A DNA stretch of 64,000 bases from Epilithonimonas arachidiradicis (GTDB taxonomy: Bacteria; Bacteroidota; Bacteroidia; Flavobacteriales; Weeksellaceae). Location: contig NZ_RAQH01000006.1 in the NCBI RefSeq assembly GCF_003610695.1, positions 62,001 through 126,000 on the forward strand, read 5' to 3'. The translations under genes and the position numbers were made by a program. Below are positions 45,479-54,058 of the stretch, piece by piece. The notes under the pieces are model-generated. The model did not search any database. It was not told where the DNA came from and saw only the letters and a list, made by a program, of their open reading frames with translations. How positions within the stretch are numbered: position 1 is the first letter of the stretch; each line of letters opens with the position of its first letter.

Positions 45479-45805
45479 ATGATAATAAAACTGCTTTACT
45501 TTTTTGCCTTCATTTGTTCATCGGCTATTTTTGCTCAGAACTCGGTTTCAGGAAAAATCCTGGGTAAGGACAATTTGCCACTTTCTGACGTTGAGGTTTT
45601 ATTAATTAATCCATCAAATCAGGAAACTTTGAAGGTTGCAATTACAGACAAGGAAGGGAAATTTGAATTAGAAAATGTGAAATTTGATGAAGCTAAAATT
45701 ATCATCGAACAAAATAATTACGAAAAATTCACTTCAGAAATTATCAAACCTTCCGAAACCAATATTCTTCTTCCTGATATCACCTTAAAAGTGTATCAAA
45801 ACTAA
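45479..45805 (+). CDS. Secreted carboxypeptidase-regulatory-like (CarboxypepD_reg) domain protein
   Basis: 108 residues. Signal peptide IIKLLYFFAFICSSAIFAQ, then one Ig-like domain: VSGKILGKDNLPLSDVEVLL, TLKVAITDKEGKFELENVKF. This domain is usually the N-terminal plug extension of SusC/TonB-dependent receptors; here it stands alone. Function unknown. It may be a remnant of a receptor or a free periplasmic domain. The next gene is convergent. Confidence 0.82.
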   Translation: MIIKLLYFFAFICSSAIFAQNSVSGKILGKDNLPLSDVEVLLINPSNQETLKVAITDKEGKFELENVKFDEAKIIIEQNNYEKFTSEIIKPSETNILLPDITLKVYQN

Positions 45806-45831
45806 ATAATTGATCTTCATTTTAAGTACAA

Positions 45832-46446
45832 TTAGTTTTCCTTGAGCAGCTGAAAATAAGGCGTAATCCGATTTTTCATATCGTCCCGTTGCATATTTAA
45901 TTCTGTCTGAATTTTCGTTTTGTCGCCCTGCAGCATTTTTATCAGCTCAGAATATTTTTTCGGATCTTTGAGCTTTTTATAACCTTTGGTTTTGCTGATG
46001 TAAGAATATGGATTTTCATTGTAGAAATCCATTGCCATCTGCAGAATTTTAGCATAATTATCAGCATCAGCAGACAGATAAATGAAAAGTCCTTCTTCCA
46101 AAATAGTATCATAATCGCTGCCAGTGGTATAATGTTCCTGTCCCAGATTATTAAGATCTTCTGCTCTCATTTTTCCGAGATAGTATAGAAATCCACTTTC
46201 GTTATATTGATGATTCTTAAAATATTCCATTGATTTTTCAAAATACTTTTCAGGATATTCTTTATCCGCTAATCTGGCGTCCGAAAGAACTTTTTTGGAA
46301 TCAATTTGCGCTATTTTCCCAATCGCTAATAATGAATCCGATTTTTCAATGACATTTTTGTACAGCAACAATATCTCTTTATCACTTTGACTATATATCA
46401 TAATGTTAAATAAAAATAGGAGGACGATGATGATTTTGCGATTCAT
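45832..46446 (-). CDS. Uncharacterised secreted protein
   Basis: 204 residues. Signal peptide RKIIIVLLFLFNIMIYSQ. The rest is helical and charged, with some resemblance to TPR-like arrays (SMEYFKNHQYNESGFLYYLG). Length and the tail MQRDDMKNRITPYFQLL do not match a family I can name. Probably periplasmic. It is divergent from the toxin-antitoxin pair. Confidence 0.7.
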   Translation of the reverse strand: MNRKIIIVLLFLFNIMIYSQSDKEILLLYKNVIEKSDSLLAIGKIAQIDSKKVLSDARLADKEYPEKYFEKSMEYFKNHQYNESGFLYYLGKMRAEDLNNLGQEHYTTGSDYDTILEEGLFIYLSADADNYAKILQMAMDFYNENPYSYISKTKGYKKLKDPKKYSELIKMLQGDKTKIQTELNMQRDDMKNRITPYFQLLKEN

Positions 46447-46527
46447 AATTTTAGAATGTGATTAAAGGTAGCTTTTCTCCGTCAATTAAAAAAATTGCTA
46501 ACTTTGATTAAGCTAAAATTTTAGAAA

Positions 46528-46785
46528 ATGGAAATCACGATAAAAGATTTGGAAAACGATTTGAAATCTTTGCCTACGGAGCTTCTTCAGCAGGTTAGCG
46601 ATTATGTGGCTTTTTTAAAGATGAAATATACAGGACAAGTCAATGAAGATTGGGCGGATTATTTATCTGAAAGCCAAAAAGAATCAATAAGTAAAGGCTT
46701 AGAAGATATTGATAACGGAAAAGTCTATTCGCACGAAGAGGCTAAGGAAAGAATTAGAAATTATCTTTCAGAAAAATCAAAATAA
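46528..46785 (+). CDS. Antitoxin-like protein of a type II toxin-antitoxin pair
   Basis: 85 residues, acidic. The N-terminal part (LENDLKSLPTELLQQVSDYVAFLKMK) resembles DUF2281-type antitoxins and the C-terminal tail is disordered and basic-acidic mixed (EEAKERIRNYLSEKSK), typical of the toxin-binding part. The stop codon shares one base with the start of the ParE-like gene. It should neutralise that toxin and repress the pair (inference from family behaviour). Confidence 0.78.
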   Translation: MEITIKDLENDLKSLPTELLQQVSDYVAFLKMKYTGQVNEDWADYLSESQKESISKGLEDIDNGKVYSHEEAKERIRNYLSEKSK

Positions 46786-47063
46786 TGGAAATTGTCTGGT
46801 CTGATGAGGCTTTGAGTAATTACTTCAAAGTTTTAGACTATCTTTTCGATAATTGGTCCAGAACTGAGATTGAAAATTTTGAAAGTAATTTTGACCGACT
46901 GATTGAAAGGATTAGACTCAATACGAGGATTTGTCCAAAGTCCAAAATTTTAAATTTTCGCAAATGCCTGATTGACAAAAACAACTCTTTAATATATCAG
47001 GAAATTGATGATAAAATATTCCTTATTTCTTTAATCGATAATAAAAGTTCACATCCGTATTAA
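46785..47063 (+). CDS. RelE/ParE-family toxin
   Basis: 92 residues beginning MEIVWSDEALSNYFKVLDYLFDNW, the ParE/RelE N-terminus. The middle holds FDRLIERIRLNTRICP and the end RKCLIDKNNSLIYQEIDDKIFLISLIDNKSSHP, the beta-sheet core with a DNR-like region (DNKSSH). Toxins of this superfamily block gyrase or cut mRNA at the ribosome; which applies cannot be told. It overlaps the antitoxin by one base. Confidence 0.82.
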   Translation: MEIVWSDEALSNYFKVLDYLFDNWSRTEIENFESNFDRLIERIRLNTRICPKSKILNFRKCLIDKNNSLIYQEIDDKIFLISLIDNKSSHPY

Positions 47064-47098
47064 AAAACCGCAAAAGAAAATATCTTCTGCGGTTTTTT
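47062..47098 (+). terminator. Terminator after the toxin gene
   Basis: AAAAAACCGCA pairs with TGCGGTTTTTT across a loop of about 15 bases. Confidence 0.85.
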
Positions 47099-47132
47099 AT
47101 CATCCAGCTTCAGTCTTCCGACTTCCAGCTTT

Positions 47133-49271
47133 CTACAAATTCTCCAAAATAAAATTCGTCATCTTCTCATAAAGCTGAGGTCTGGTTTGTCCGCCATAGA
47201 TGCCGTGATTCTTATCAGGGTAAGCCATAAACTCAAACTGCTTTTTATTTTGAATCAATGCCTCAGAAAACTCCATAGAGTTCTGGAAATGCACATTATC
47301 GTCAGCTGTTCCGTGAATCAAAAGGAATTTTCCTTTCAACAGATTTGCAAAAGTGGTCGGCGAGTTTTGGTCATAACCTTCCGGGTTTTCCTGTGGTGTT
47401 TGCAGGAATTTTTCGGTGTAAACCGTGTCATAATATCTCCAGTTGGTCACCGGCGCCACAGCAATTCCCAGTTTGAAAACGTCCGCACCTTTTGTCAAAG
47501 CCAAAGAACTCATATAACCGCCAAAACTCCATCCGAAGATTCCGATTCTGGATTTGTCAATATAAGACTGATTCCCGAACCATTTTGCAGCAGTAATCTG
47601 GTCTTCAATTTCGTATTTTCCGAGTTGCTTATAAATAACTTTTTTGAATTTCGCTCCTTTGTAGCCTGTTCCACGGCCATCCACACAAGCTACAACGTAA
47701 CCTTTCTGAGCCAGCATTTCAAACCAGATTCCGTTTCCGCCGTCCCAGGAATTGGAAACCTGCTGAGAACCCGGACCGGAATATTGGAACATAAATAACG
47801 GGTACTTTTTATTCGGGTCAAAATTTTTCGGCTTGATGATCCAGGCGTTCAGTTGGTCGCCAACAGCATTCGGAATGGTGATGAATTCTTTCGTCACGAA
47901 GTTATCTTTTTGGAGTTTGGAAAGCAACTCATTGTTGTTCTGAAGCTCCTTGATTTCTTTTCCTGATGCGTCTTTCAATACATATCTGTAAGGTGTTCCT
48001 GCAGTCGAAGTGGTATTGATGAAATAATTAAATGTTTTGCTGAATGCTGCCGAGTTGTTCCCCTCCGGATAAGAAACCAAAGTCGTTTTTCCGGAGTTGA
48101 TGTTCAGCTTGGAAACCACTTTGTTCAGACTTCCTTTTTCGGTGGTTTGGATGTAAGCTTCCTTAGTTTTCGGGTTATAACCGTAGTAATCTGTGATTTC
48201 CCAATTCCCTTTCGCAACTTGTTTTTTCAATTTTCCCGCTTGGTCGTACCAGTACAATTGTCTGTAGCCATCACGCTCAGAGGCCCAAAGGAAAGAGTTG
48301 TCATCCAAAAATTCTAAAGTCAGATTGTCGGTTTCTATCCAGGCATTATCGGTCTCCGTAAGCAATTTGGTTACATTCCCGGACTTGGTATCCACTTTCA
48401 GCAAGTCCACGTGATTGTGATGCCTGTTGCTGGTCGCCAGCACGATTTCGTCTTTGCCGTTCGTCTGCCAAAGTTGTGGAATGTAATAATTCTCAAAACT
48501 TCCCAGATTCAGAGCCGTTGTTTTTGCCGAATTCAATTGATAAAGATTCGCCGTCACCGTCGAGTTCGTTTCGCCAGCTTTTGGATATTTGTAACGCATC
48601 TCCGTTGGATAAAGCGATTTACCATAAATCGGAATATAGATTTCCGGAACTTTCGATTCATCAAATCTTACGAATACTATTGCATCACCGGCTTTATTCC
48701 ATTGGTAATAATCGGCGTGACCAAATTCCTCCTCATAAACCCAGTCGCCAAGACCATTGATGATAGAATTTTTCTTCCCATCATTCGTAATCTGAGTGAT
48801 TTTCCCCGAAGTCAAATCCTGATAAAACAAGTTGTTATCAACAATGAAAGCCACTTTGCTTCCATCCGGAGAGAATTTCGGCTCCTGAATCCAATTCCCG
48901 TTATTAAGAGCAGTCACTTTATTAGACTTCAGATCCTTCACATCAAATTTTCCCCAAAACGAATGTCTATAGATATCCTGACTTTCTTTTTGTAACAAAA
49001 TTTTGGATTCATCCGCCGAAAAAATATAAGATTCGAAGCTTCCATCCACGATGTTGCCGGATTTCTGAGACGTTTTATAATTATACTTTGCGATACCATC
49101 TTTCTCGATCGTAGCGTAGTTTTCACCATCATTCAGGGATGCGATACCTGCTATTCCTTTTCCACGGTAATAGCCGGAATAGATTTTATCGAGTGTAATT
49201 TCTTGAGCAAAAGTGTTTTGTGAGAAAACTGCCGTCAGCATCACAGCAGATAAGAGAACTTTTTTGTTCAT
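47133..49271 (-). CDS. S9-family dipeptidyl-peptidase IV-like serine protease
   Basis: 712 residues. Signal peptide KKVLLSAVMLTAVFSQNTFA. The N-terminal beta-propeller (DPPIV_N, about 35-480) has the EEF motif within GDWVYEEEFGHADYY, used to bind the substrate amino terminus. The C-terminal hydrolase domain has the triad in GWSFGGYMSS (Ser), HGTADDNVHFQ (Asp) and DKNHGIYGG (His). It releases dipeptides, typically after Pro or Ala, in the periplasm or outside, matching the POT importers upstream. Followed at 5' side by the 21-bp array. Confidence 0.93.
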   Translation of the reverse strand: MNKKVLLSAVMLTAVFSQNTFAQEITLDKIYSGYYRGKGIAGIASLNDGENYATIEKDGIAKYNYKTSQKSGNIVDGSFESYIFSADESKILLQKESQDIYRHSFWGKFDVKDLKSNKVTALNNGNWIQEPKFSPDGSKVAFIVDNNLFYQDLTSGKITQITNDGKKNSIINGLGDWVYEEEFGHADYYQWNKAGDAIVFVRFDESKVPEIYIPIYGKSLYPTEMRYKYPKAGETNSTVTANLYQLNSAKTTALNLGSFENYYIPQLWQTNGKDEIVLATSNRHHNHVDLLKVDTKSGNVTKLLTETDNAWIETDNLTLEFLDDNSFLWASERDGYRQLYWYDQAGKLKKQVAKGNWEITDYYGYNPKTKEAYIQTTEKGSLNKVVSKLNINSGKTTLVSYPEGNNSAAFSKTFNYFINTTSTAGTPYRYVLKDASGKEIKELQNNNELLSKLQKDNFVTKEFITIPNAVGDQLNAWIIKPKNFDPNKKYPLFMFQYSGPGSQQVSNSWDGGNGIWFEMLAQKGYVVACVDGRGTGYKGAKFKKVIYKQLGKYEIEDQITAAKWFGNQSYIDKSRIGIFGWSFGGYMSSLALTKGADVFKLGIAVAPVTNWRYYDTVYTEKFLQTPQENPEGYDQNSPTTFANLLKGKFLLIHGTADDNVHFQNSMEFSEALIQNKKQFEFMAYPDKNHGIYGGQTRPQLYEKMTNFILENL

Positions 49272-49383
49272 AATTTTCTATTTTTTAATATGGAATTCAC
49301 GAACCTTGCGGTTTCATTTCTAAGATTTTAACGACGTAAATATAATAAAGATTAATTGTTTTAAGCAGAATCGCTATAATGTT

Positions 49384-49803
49384 ATCTGTAACAGTCTAAC
49401 TAAGATTTGTAGCAATCTGCTTAAGTCTTGTAACAATCTACTCAAGTCCTGTAATTCTCCGCTTAACTTCTGTAATTCTCAACTTAACTCCTATGACAAT
49501 CAACTCAAGTTCTGTAACAGCCTATTTAACTACTTTGACTGTCTACTCAACATCTTTGATTGCTTGCTAAACTACTTTGATTATCTATTGAACCTCTTTG
49601 GTTGTTTATTTAATAGCTTTGATTATCCACTTAAGCCATTTGACTGTCTACTTAACATCTTTGACTGCTTACTAAACTACCTTGATTGTCTATTGAACCT
49701 CTTTGGTTGTCTATTTAAGAGCCTTGATTATCTACTTAAGTCATTTGACTGTTTACTCAACACCTTTGATTGTCAACTTAACTACTTTGATGACCTACTG
49801 AAG
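49384..49803. repeat. Tandem array, 20 copies of a 21-bp unit, no indels
   Basis: Units of exactly 21 bp resembling CTTTGATTGTCTACTTAACT run without any length change for 420 bp. Copies 8-12 (49531-49635) and 13-17 (49636-49740) repeat as 105-bp blocks, with about a dozen differences, mostly transitions. The first seven copies are more diverged (TGTAAC-type). One plus-strand frame stays open throughout and ends at the TGA at 49807-49809, but has no convincing start codon. The array fills the divergent region between the protease and trhO genes. Confidence 0.9.
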
Positions 49804-49885
49804 CGCTGATAACTATCAACTAACAACTATCAATCAAAATCCCTATCTTTGCGCCATTATTTTTCTCACTTAAAACGTTTATAGC

Positions 49886-51253
49886 ATGCAACTGTACAAC
49901 ACCTTAAGCGCAGAAGAAAGAGCTCGACTTATCGATGAGGCCGGAAAAGAGCGCCTTACCTTGTCTTTCTATGCGTACGCCAAAATTGAAAACCCTAAGA
50001 AATTTCGCGACGACCTTTTTATAGCCTGGAACGCCTTGGATGCGCTCGGCCGTATCTATGTGGCCACGGAAGGCATCAATGCTCAGATGAGTGTGCCTGC
50101 AGAGAATTTAGAAGCTTTTCGTGATACGCTGGAAGTTTACGATTTTATGAAAGGCATCCGTCTTAATGTAGCTGTGGAGCAGGATAATCACTCTTTTTTA
50201 AAGTTAACGATTAAGGTTAGAAATAAAATTGTGGCTGATGGTTTGAATGATGAGACTTTTGATGTGACCAATAAAGGAATTCACTTGAAAGCTCAGGAAT
50301 TCAATAATATGTTGGAAGACCCGAATACGATTGTGGTAGATTTCAGAAACCATTACGAGAGCGAAGTAGGACATTTTGAAGGTGCCATTACACCGGACGT
50401 GGAAAATTTCCGTGAGAGTTTGCCGATTATTAATGAGCAATTGCAGGATTTCAAAGAAGATAAAAACCTGTTGATGTACTGCACCGGCGGAATCCGTTGT
50501 GAAAAGGCAAGTGCTTATTTCAAACATCAGGGTTTCAAAAATGTCTACCAGCTCGAAGGTGGAATCATAGAATATGCACGCCAAATCAAAGAGGAAGGCG
50601 TTGAAAGTAAATTCGTGGGGAAAAATTTCGTCTTCGACCACCGTTTAGGTGAGCGAATTACAGATGATATCATTTCACAATGCCACCAATGCGGAAAACC
50701 TTGTGACAATCACACCAATTGTGCGAATGATGCCTGCCATCTCCTCTTCATACAATGTGATGAATGTAAGGCTGCGATGGAAAACTGCTGTTCTACCGAA
50801 TGTCAGGAAACGATTCATCTGCCTTGGGAAGAGCAGGTGGCCAAAAGAAAAGGTCTTCAGGTCGGCAATAAGATTTTTCGAAAAGGAAAGTCCGAGGCTT
50901 TGAAATTTAAAAAGTCGGGAGACCTTTCTACACAGCCTTTAGCTAAGGCAACTACCGCAGAAACCAAAGATATTCGCCAAAAAATCAAAATCAAAAAATC
51001 ATTGATTGGCAAAGCAGAACATTATTATTCCAAGTCTAAAATTGCTCAGTTCCTAATTGAGAATGGTGAACTAAAAGTGGGAGACAAGGTTTTGATTTCC
51101 GGGCCGACTACGGGAGAGCAGCAAGTGGTTATCAACAATATTTATGTTAATGGCAATTTCAGCGATACAGCTAAAGCAGGAGACCAGATTACTTTTGAAT
51201 TGCCTTTCAGAGTAAGATTGTCTGACAAAGTGTATAAAATATTAGAAGATTAA
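49886..51253 (+). CDS. trhO: tRNA uridine-34 5-hydroxylase (rhodanese-like TrhO)
   Basis: 455 residues. An N-terminal domain (YAYAKIENPKKFRDDLFIAW, ATEGINAQMSVP) precedes a rhodanese domain with the active loop YCTGGIRCEKA (Cys199), as in TrhO/YceA. A cysteine-rich region follows (CHQCGKPCDNHTNC and CDECKAAMENCC), probably metal-binding. A further 150-residue C-terminal extension has SLIGKAEHYYSKSKIAQFLI and beta segments, seen in Bacteroidota homologues. TrhO hydroxylates U34 in tRNA. A TATCTTTG box is just upstream. Confidence 0.9.
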   Translation: MQLYNTLSAEERARLIDEAGKERLTLSFYAYAKIENPKKFRDDLFIAWNALDALGRIYVATEGINAQMSVPAENLEAFRDTLEVYDFMKGIRLNVAVEQDNHSFLKLTIKVRNKIVADGLNDETFDVTNKGIHLKAQEFNNMLEDPNTIVVDFRNHYESEVGHFEGAITPDVENFRESLPIINEQLQDFKEDKNLLMYCTGGIRCEKASAYFKHQGFKNVYQLEGGIIEYARQIKEEGVESKFVGKNFVFDHRLGERITDDIISQCHQCGKPCDNHTNCANDACHLLFIQCDECKAAMENCCSTECQETIHLPWEEQVAKRKGLQVGNKIFRKGKSEALKFKKSGDLSTQPLAKATTAETKDIRQKIKIKKSLIGKAEHYYSKSKIAQFLIENGELKVGDKVLISGPTTGEQQVVINNIYVNGNFSDTAKAGDQITFELPFRVRLSDKVYKILED

Positions 51254-51266
51254 TCCATTTTTACAA

Positions 51267-51836
51267 ATGAATTACAGTCTTACAAAAAAGGAAATCAGGA
51301 CGATTTATAAAGAAAAAAGAATGGCCTTATCACAAGATGAGGTCAATTTTTTGTCTGAAAAAATCTTCAACCAATTCGTTTTACAATTTAATGTTATTGA
51401 AAATCAAAAGGTTAATCTTTTTTTGCCAATTAAAAAATTTAATGAAATCAATACTCAGATTTTCATCGATTATTTTTTTGATAAAAAAGTTCGTGTTTTT
51501 GTACCGAAAATCCAACACAAAAAAATGATTTCTGTTGAGATTTTTCCTGATTCAGAATTTGAAATTAACGATTGGGGAATCAAAGAACCGATTTCTAATA
51601 TTGACGTTAATGATGAATTAGACTATGTTTTAACACCATTATTATATTGTGATCGATTTGGAAATAGGGTTGGTTATGGAAAAGGCTTTTATGATTCCTT
51701 CTTTGCTGGTGATTTGAAGATTCATAATAAAATTGGACTTGGTTTATTTAATCCAAAAGAAGATATTGCGGACGTATATGGCTCTGATATAGCTCTTGAT
51801 GGACTGATTACACCAACAGACTATTTTAAATTTTAA
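51267..51836 (+). CDS. 5-formyltetrahydrofolate cyclo-ligase
   Basis: 189 residues. Family motifs: basic N-terminus KKEIRTIYKEKRMALSQDEV, the central VFVPKIQHKKMISVE and the ATP/substrate segment DRFGNRVGYGKGFYDSFF near residue 128. It converts 5-formyl-THF to 5,10-methenyl-THF with ATP in one-carbon metabolism. It begins 13 bp after trhO. Confidence 0.9.
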   Translation: MNYSLTKKEIRTIYKEKRMALSQDEVNFLSEKIFNQFVLQFNVIENQKVNLFLPIKKFNEINTQIFIDYFFDKKVRVFVPKIQHKKMISVEIFPDSEFEINDWGIKEPISNIDVNDELDYVLTPLLYCDRFGNRVGYGKGFYDSFFAGDLKIHNKIGLGLFNPKEDIADVYGSDIALDGLITPTDYFKF

Positions 51837-51866
51837 TTTAAGTATTTGAAATTCAGATGTATTATT

Positions 51867-51935
51867 TTGTAAATCGATTTACAATGATATTACAAGTTAT
51901 TTATGAATGATTTTTGTCACGCCGTCCTACCTTTG
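51867..51935 (+). promoter_or_regulatory. Operator-promoter of lipoprotein 1 (shared layout)
   Basis: Perfect palindrome TTGTAAATCGATTTACAA at 51867-51884, then ATATTACAA at 51887-51895 and a -7 box TACCTTTG at 51928-51935, followed by TC. The same order and spacing recur at 53987-54058. Confidence 0.65.
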
Positions 51936-51999
51936 TCTTGTAATTATGAGTAAGTAATTAACAAATACAATATATTAATAATTAATTAAATTTTAGAAC

Positions 52000-52236
52000 A
52001 TGAAAAAGTCATTATTTGTAGCTGCTATCGCTGCTATCGCTCTTGTAGCTTGTAAAAAAACTGATAACGTAGAAGCTAATGCTGTTGATTCTGTTGACGC
52101 TGTTGCTGATTCTACTGTTGCTGTTATCGATTCTACTAAAGATGCTACAGTTGATTCTGTAAAAGCTACTGCTGATTCTGCTAAAGCTGAAGTAAAAGCT
52201 GACGAGAAAGCTGCAAAAGAAGAAATTAAAAAATAA
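52000..52236 (+). CDS. Small heptad-repeat lipoprotein, paralogue 1
   Basis: 78 residues. The lipoprotein signal KKSLFVAAIAAIALVACKK has the lipid cysteine at 18. The mature part is rich in Ala, Val, Asp, Ser and Lys, with an x-D-S motif spaced by seven or eight residues (VDSVDAV, ADSTVAV, IDSTKDA). It ends EEIKK. A heptad Ala-rich helix and terminal lysine recall Braun's lipoprotein, but homology is not claimed. The first 65 nt differ from those of paralogue 2 at only three positions. Probably in the outer membrane or periplasm. Confidence 0.8.
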   Translation: MKKSLFVAAIAAIALVACKKTDNVEANAVDSVDAVADSTVAVIDSTKDATVDSVKATADSAKAEVKADEKAAKEEIKK

Positions 52237-52260
52237 TTAGAATCTCTCTAATTATTACAC

Positions 52261-52287
52261 AAAAAAGCCGCTATCTAGCGGCTTTTT
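52261..52287. terminator. Bidirectional terminator between lipoprotein 1 and the minus-strand pair
   Basis: AAAAAAGCCGCTA pairs with AGCGGCTTTTT around TCT. It overlaps the last codons of the gene at 52271. Confidence 0.88.
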
Positions 52288-52867
52288 CTATTTTGGTACT
52301 GTCTGTGTTTTTCGGATAAAAGCTGGTAAAGTAGAATTTGAATTCTTTTTGGAACTTTACTGGCGAAGCCTTCAGCATATATTGTGCTTTTCTGTTGACA
52401 GTTGTGATATATGTTTTTTTGTTATCATAATATTCTACATCAAAAGTGGCAAAGTCTAAAGTATCCTGATCTTGAACAGCTTTTGACGTTGTGAGATTAC
52501 TAACTTTTGCATAGCGTACTTTTAAACTATCCATTTCTCTTAAAAGAGGCTTCAAGTTGTTAGAATCCCTTGTTAAAAAGTGAGCCTGCATCTGCGTATA
52601 GATTACCGAATCTATTTCTGTGTCTTTATTTCCTGAGGTATAAAGTGCTGATAAGTCGAGTAGATCCTGAACCTTTTGCGATGTAATCATATTAGTCGCC
52701 TGCATACTGTCCAATTTTGTTTTGCTGTAAGTCGCATTATTATTAGCGTTTCTAAGGGTTTCCAGAGAATTGTCGTCGCCTTCGTATTTCTTGTTGCAAG
52801 ATATAATCCCGATGATTAGCAAAGCTGGAATTAATGTCCATTTATAGAGGTTATTTTTCTTTTTCAT
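52271..52867 (-). CDS. Lipoprotein, partner of the membrane regulator candidate
   Basis: 198 residues. Lipoprotein signal WTLIPALLIIGIISCNKK, preceded by a basic N-terminus. The mature part is helical in the first half (LDSMQATNMITSQKVQDLLDLSALY) and beta-like later (DTLDFATFDVEYYDNKKTYITTV). Not recognised. The start lies inside the end of the regulator candidate (17-bp overlap), so both are made from one mRNA. A ToxS-like helper role is inference only. Confidence 0.72.
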   Translation of the reverse strand: MKKKNNLYKWTLIPALLIIGIISCNKKYEGDDNSLETLRNANNNATYSKTKLDSMQATNMITSQKVQDLLDLSALYTSGNKDTEIDSVIYTQMQAHFLTRDSNNLKPLLREMDSLKVRYAKVSNLTTSKAVQDQDTLDFATFDVEYYDNKKTYITTVNRKAQYMLKASPVKFQKEFKFYFTSFYPKNTDSTKIEKAAR

Positions 52868-53942
52868 CGTCAGTAATTTTGAATTTGATCATTACTATTT
52901 TTCCGTTTTTCATCTGAGAATCGATCACTTCCAGATTTTCTAACGACGTTGTAGGAAGTGTAACCAGCGAGATGTATTTTTGTTTGTCCATTGTCTCTAT
53001 GCCATAGATGTCACTGTCTACAACCTGATAAATCAATGCGTTGTCACTTATAAGTTTATTGAGTTCGTTTGTTTTTTTCTTAAAATCGGTAATTGATTTG
53101 GAATAATAATAAAGCTGAATTGCATAATCATTGGGTTTCAACTCAATATCTTCGGATGACGGTGCTGATGTCAAATCTCTTCTCACAGTATCTGTCCTAT
53201 AAAAAGGCGAAGAAATGACCATTTTCAGATTTTTGCTTTTTGTTTCGTAGACGAATTTTGAATTAGGCTTTACTTTGAAGAGGATTGGAGATTCATTTTC
53301 TCGGATGATTTTTACATCCAATTCTCCTTTTATAGATGAGTTTCTGTCCGCATCTGTAAAAGCATAAGTGTATTTTTTATAAAAAAGATTATCATAAAAC
53401 ACCAGAACCAAAACCACGGCAAATAAAAATGCTGAAATTCCTAACCATAGATAGGTTTTCAAGAAGTTTTGTTTAGGAGTTTTGAAATTGATATTCTGAT
53501 TAATTTCGTCAAATGCCTGGTTGTCTATAGAAACCGGAGGTTTTTCGTTAATAACCGTAGGAAGCTGTTTAGTTTGAACTATCTCAGGAATCTTTCCCGT
53601 AGTAGTTTCTATAGGTAGCGAACTCTGAGCTTCTTCATTAATTACAGCAATTGGATTCTTCTTTTTATATTCAAACCAGGAATTATAACCAGCGTAGACA
53701 GAAAGGATATTCAGCATATCAATTCTTGGGATCTTTTCCTGAGCATTATTTTTAAAGTAAGTGTAAAAAGTTTTCTCGCTGATATTCCCTTTTGCTTTTT
53801 GTCTTAGATCTTCCTGAAAATATATAATATCAATGCCTTTCCATTTGGAAATGTCATCGTAAGACGGGGAATGCGTCTCAAGATATTTTTCCTGAACGGC
53901 CTTTTTTAAGGATTGAAAATATGCAAATTCTATATCGCTCAA
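52851..53942 (-). CDS. ToxR-like transmembrane regulator candidate
   Basis: 363 residues, not a named family. An N-terminal domain of about 95 residues ends ISEKTFYTYFKN...IPRIDMLNILSVYAGYNSWFEY, a layout that in Bacteroidota proteins suggests a helix-turn-helix-like fold. A linker of 65 residues follows, then one membrane helix (about 164-183). A basic stretch before the helix (KTPKQNFLK) puts the N-terminus in the cytoplasm. A periplasmic domain of 180 residues ends the protein. That order (DNA-binding, membrane, sensor) is that of ToxR/CadC one-component regulators. The shared operator at 53987 lies 45 bp upstream. Confidence 0.65.
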   Translation of the reverse strand: MSDIEFAYFQSLKKAVQEKYLETHSPSYDDISKWKGIDIIYFQEDLRQKAKGNISEKTFYTYFKNNAQEKIPRIDMLNILSVYAGYNSWFEYKKKNPIAVINEEAQSSLPIETTTGKIPEIVQTKQLPTVINEKPPVSIDNQAFDEINQNINFKTPKQNFLKTYLWLGISAFLFAVVLVLVFYDNLFYKKYTYAFTDADRNSSIKGELDVKIIRENESPILFKVKPNSKFVYETKSKNLKMVISSPFYRTDTVRRDLTSAPSSEDIELKPNDYAIQLYYYSKSITDFKKKTNELNKLISDNALIYQVVDSDIYGIETMDKQKYISLVTLPTTSLENLEVIDSQMKNGKIVMIKFKITDDEKEK

Positions 53943-53986
53943 AATTATATTTTATTCTTAATTTATTGATTTACAGTTGTTCTTAT

Positions 53987-54058
53987 TTGTAAATCTTGTT
54001 TTACAAATATATTACAATTAATTTTCAAAAACAAAAATTATTTCTCGTCATAATTTTG
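53987..54058 (+). promoter_or_regulatory. Operator-promoter of lipoprotein 2 (shared layout)
   Basis: TTGTAAATCTTGTTTTACAA at 53987-54006 (arms TTGTAAA/TTTACAA), then ATATTACAA at 54009-54017 and TAATTTTG at 54051-54058, followed by TC. Gaps match those at 51867. An outer 13-bp inverted repeat, TTGTTCTTATTTG at 53977-53989 and its complement at 54066-54078, surrounds it. Confidence 0.65.

Noticed and set aside
47187-47798. 203-codon frame opposite the S9 protease
   Set aside because: Inside a well-supported gene on the other strand; no homology recognised.
49384-49803. CRISPR array
   Set aside because: Unit length is a constant 21 bp with no spacers between repeats, and no cas genes are nearby.
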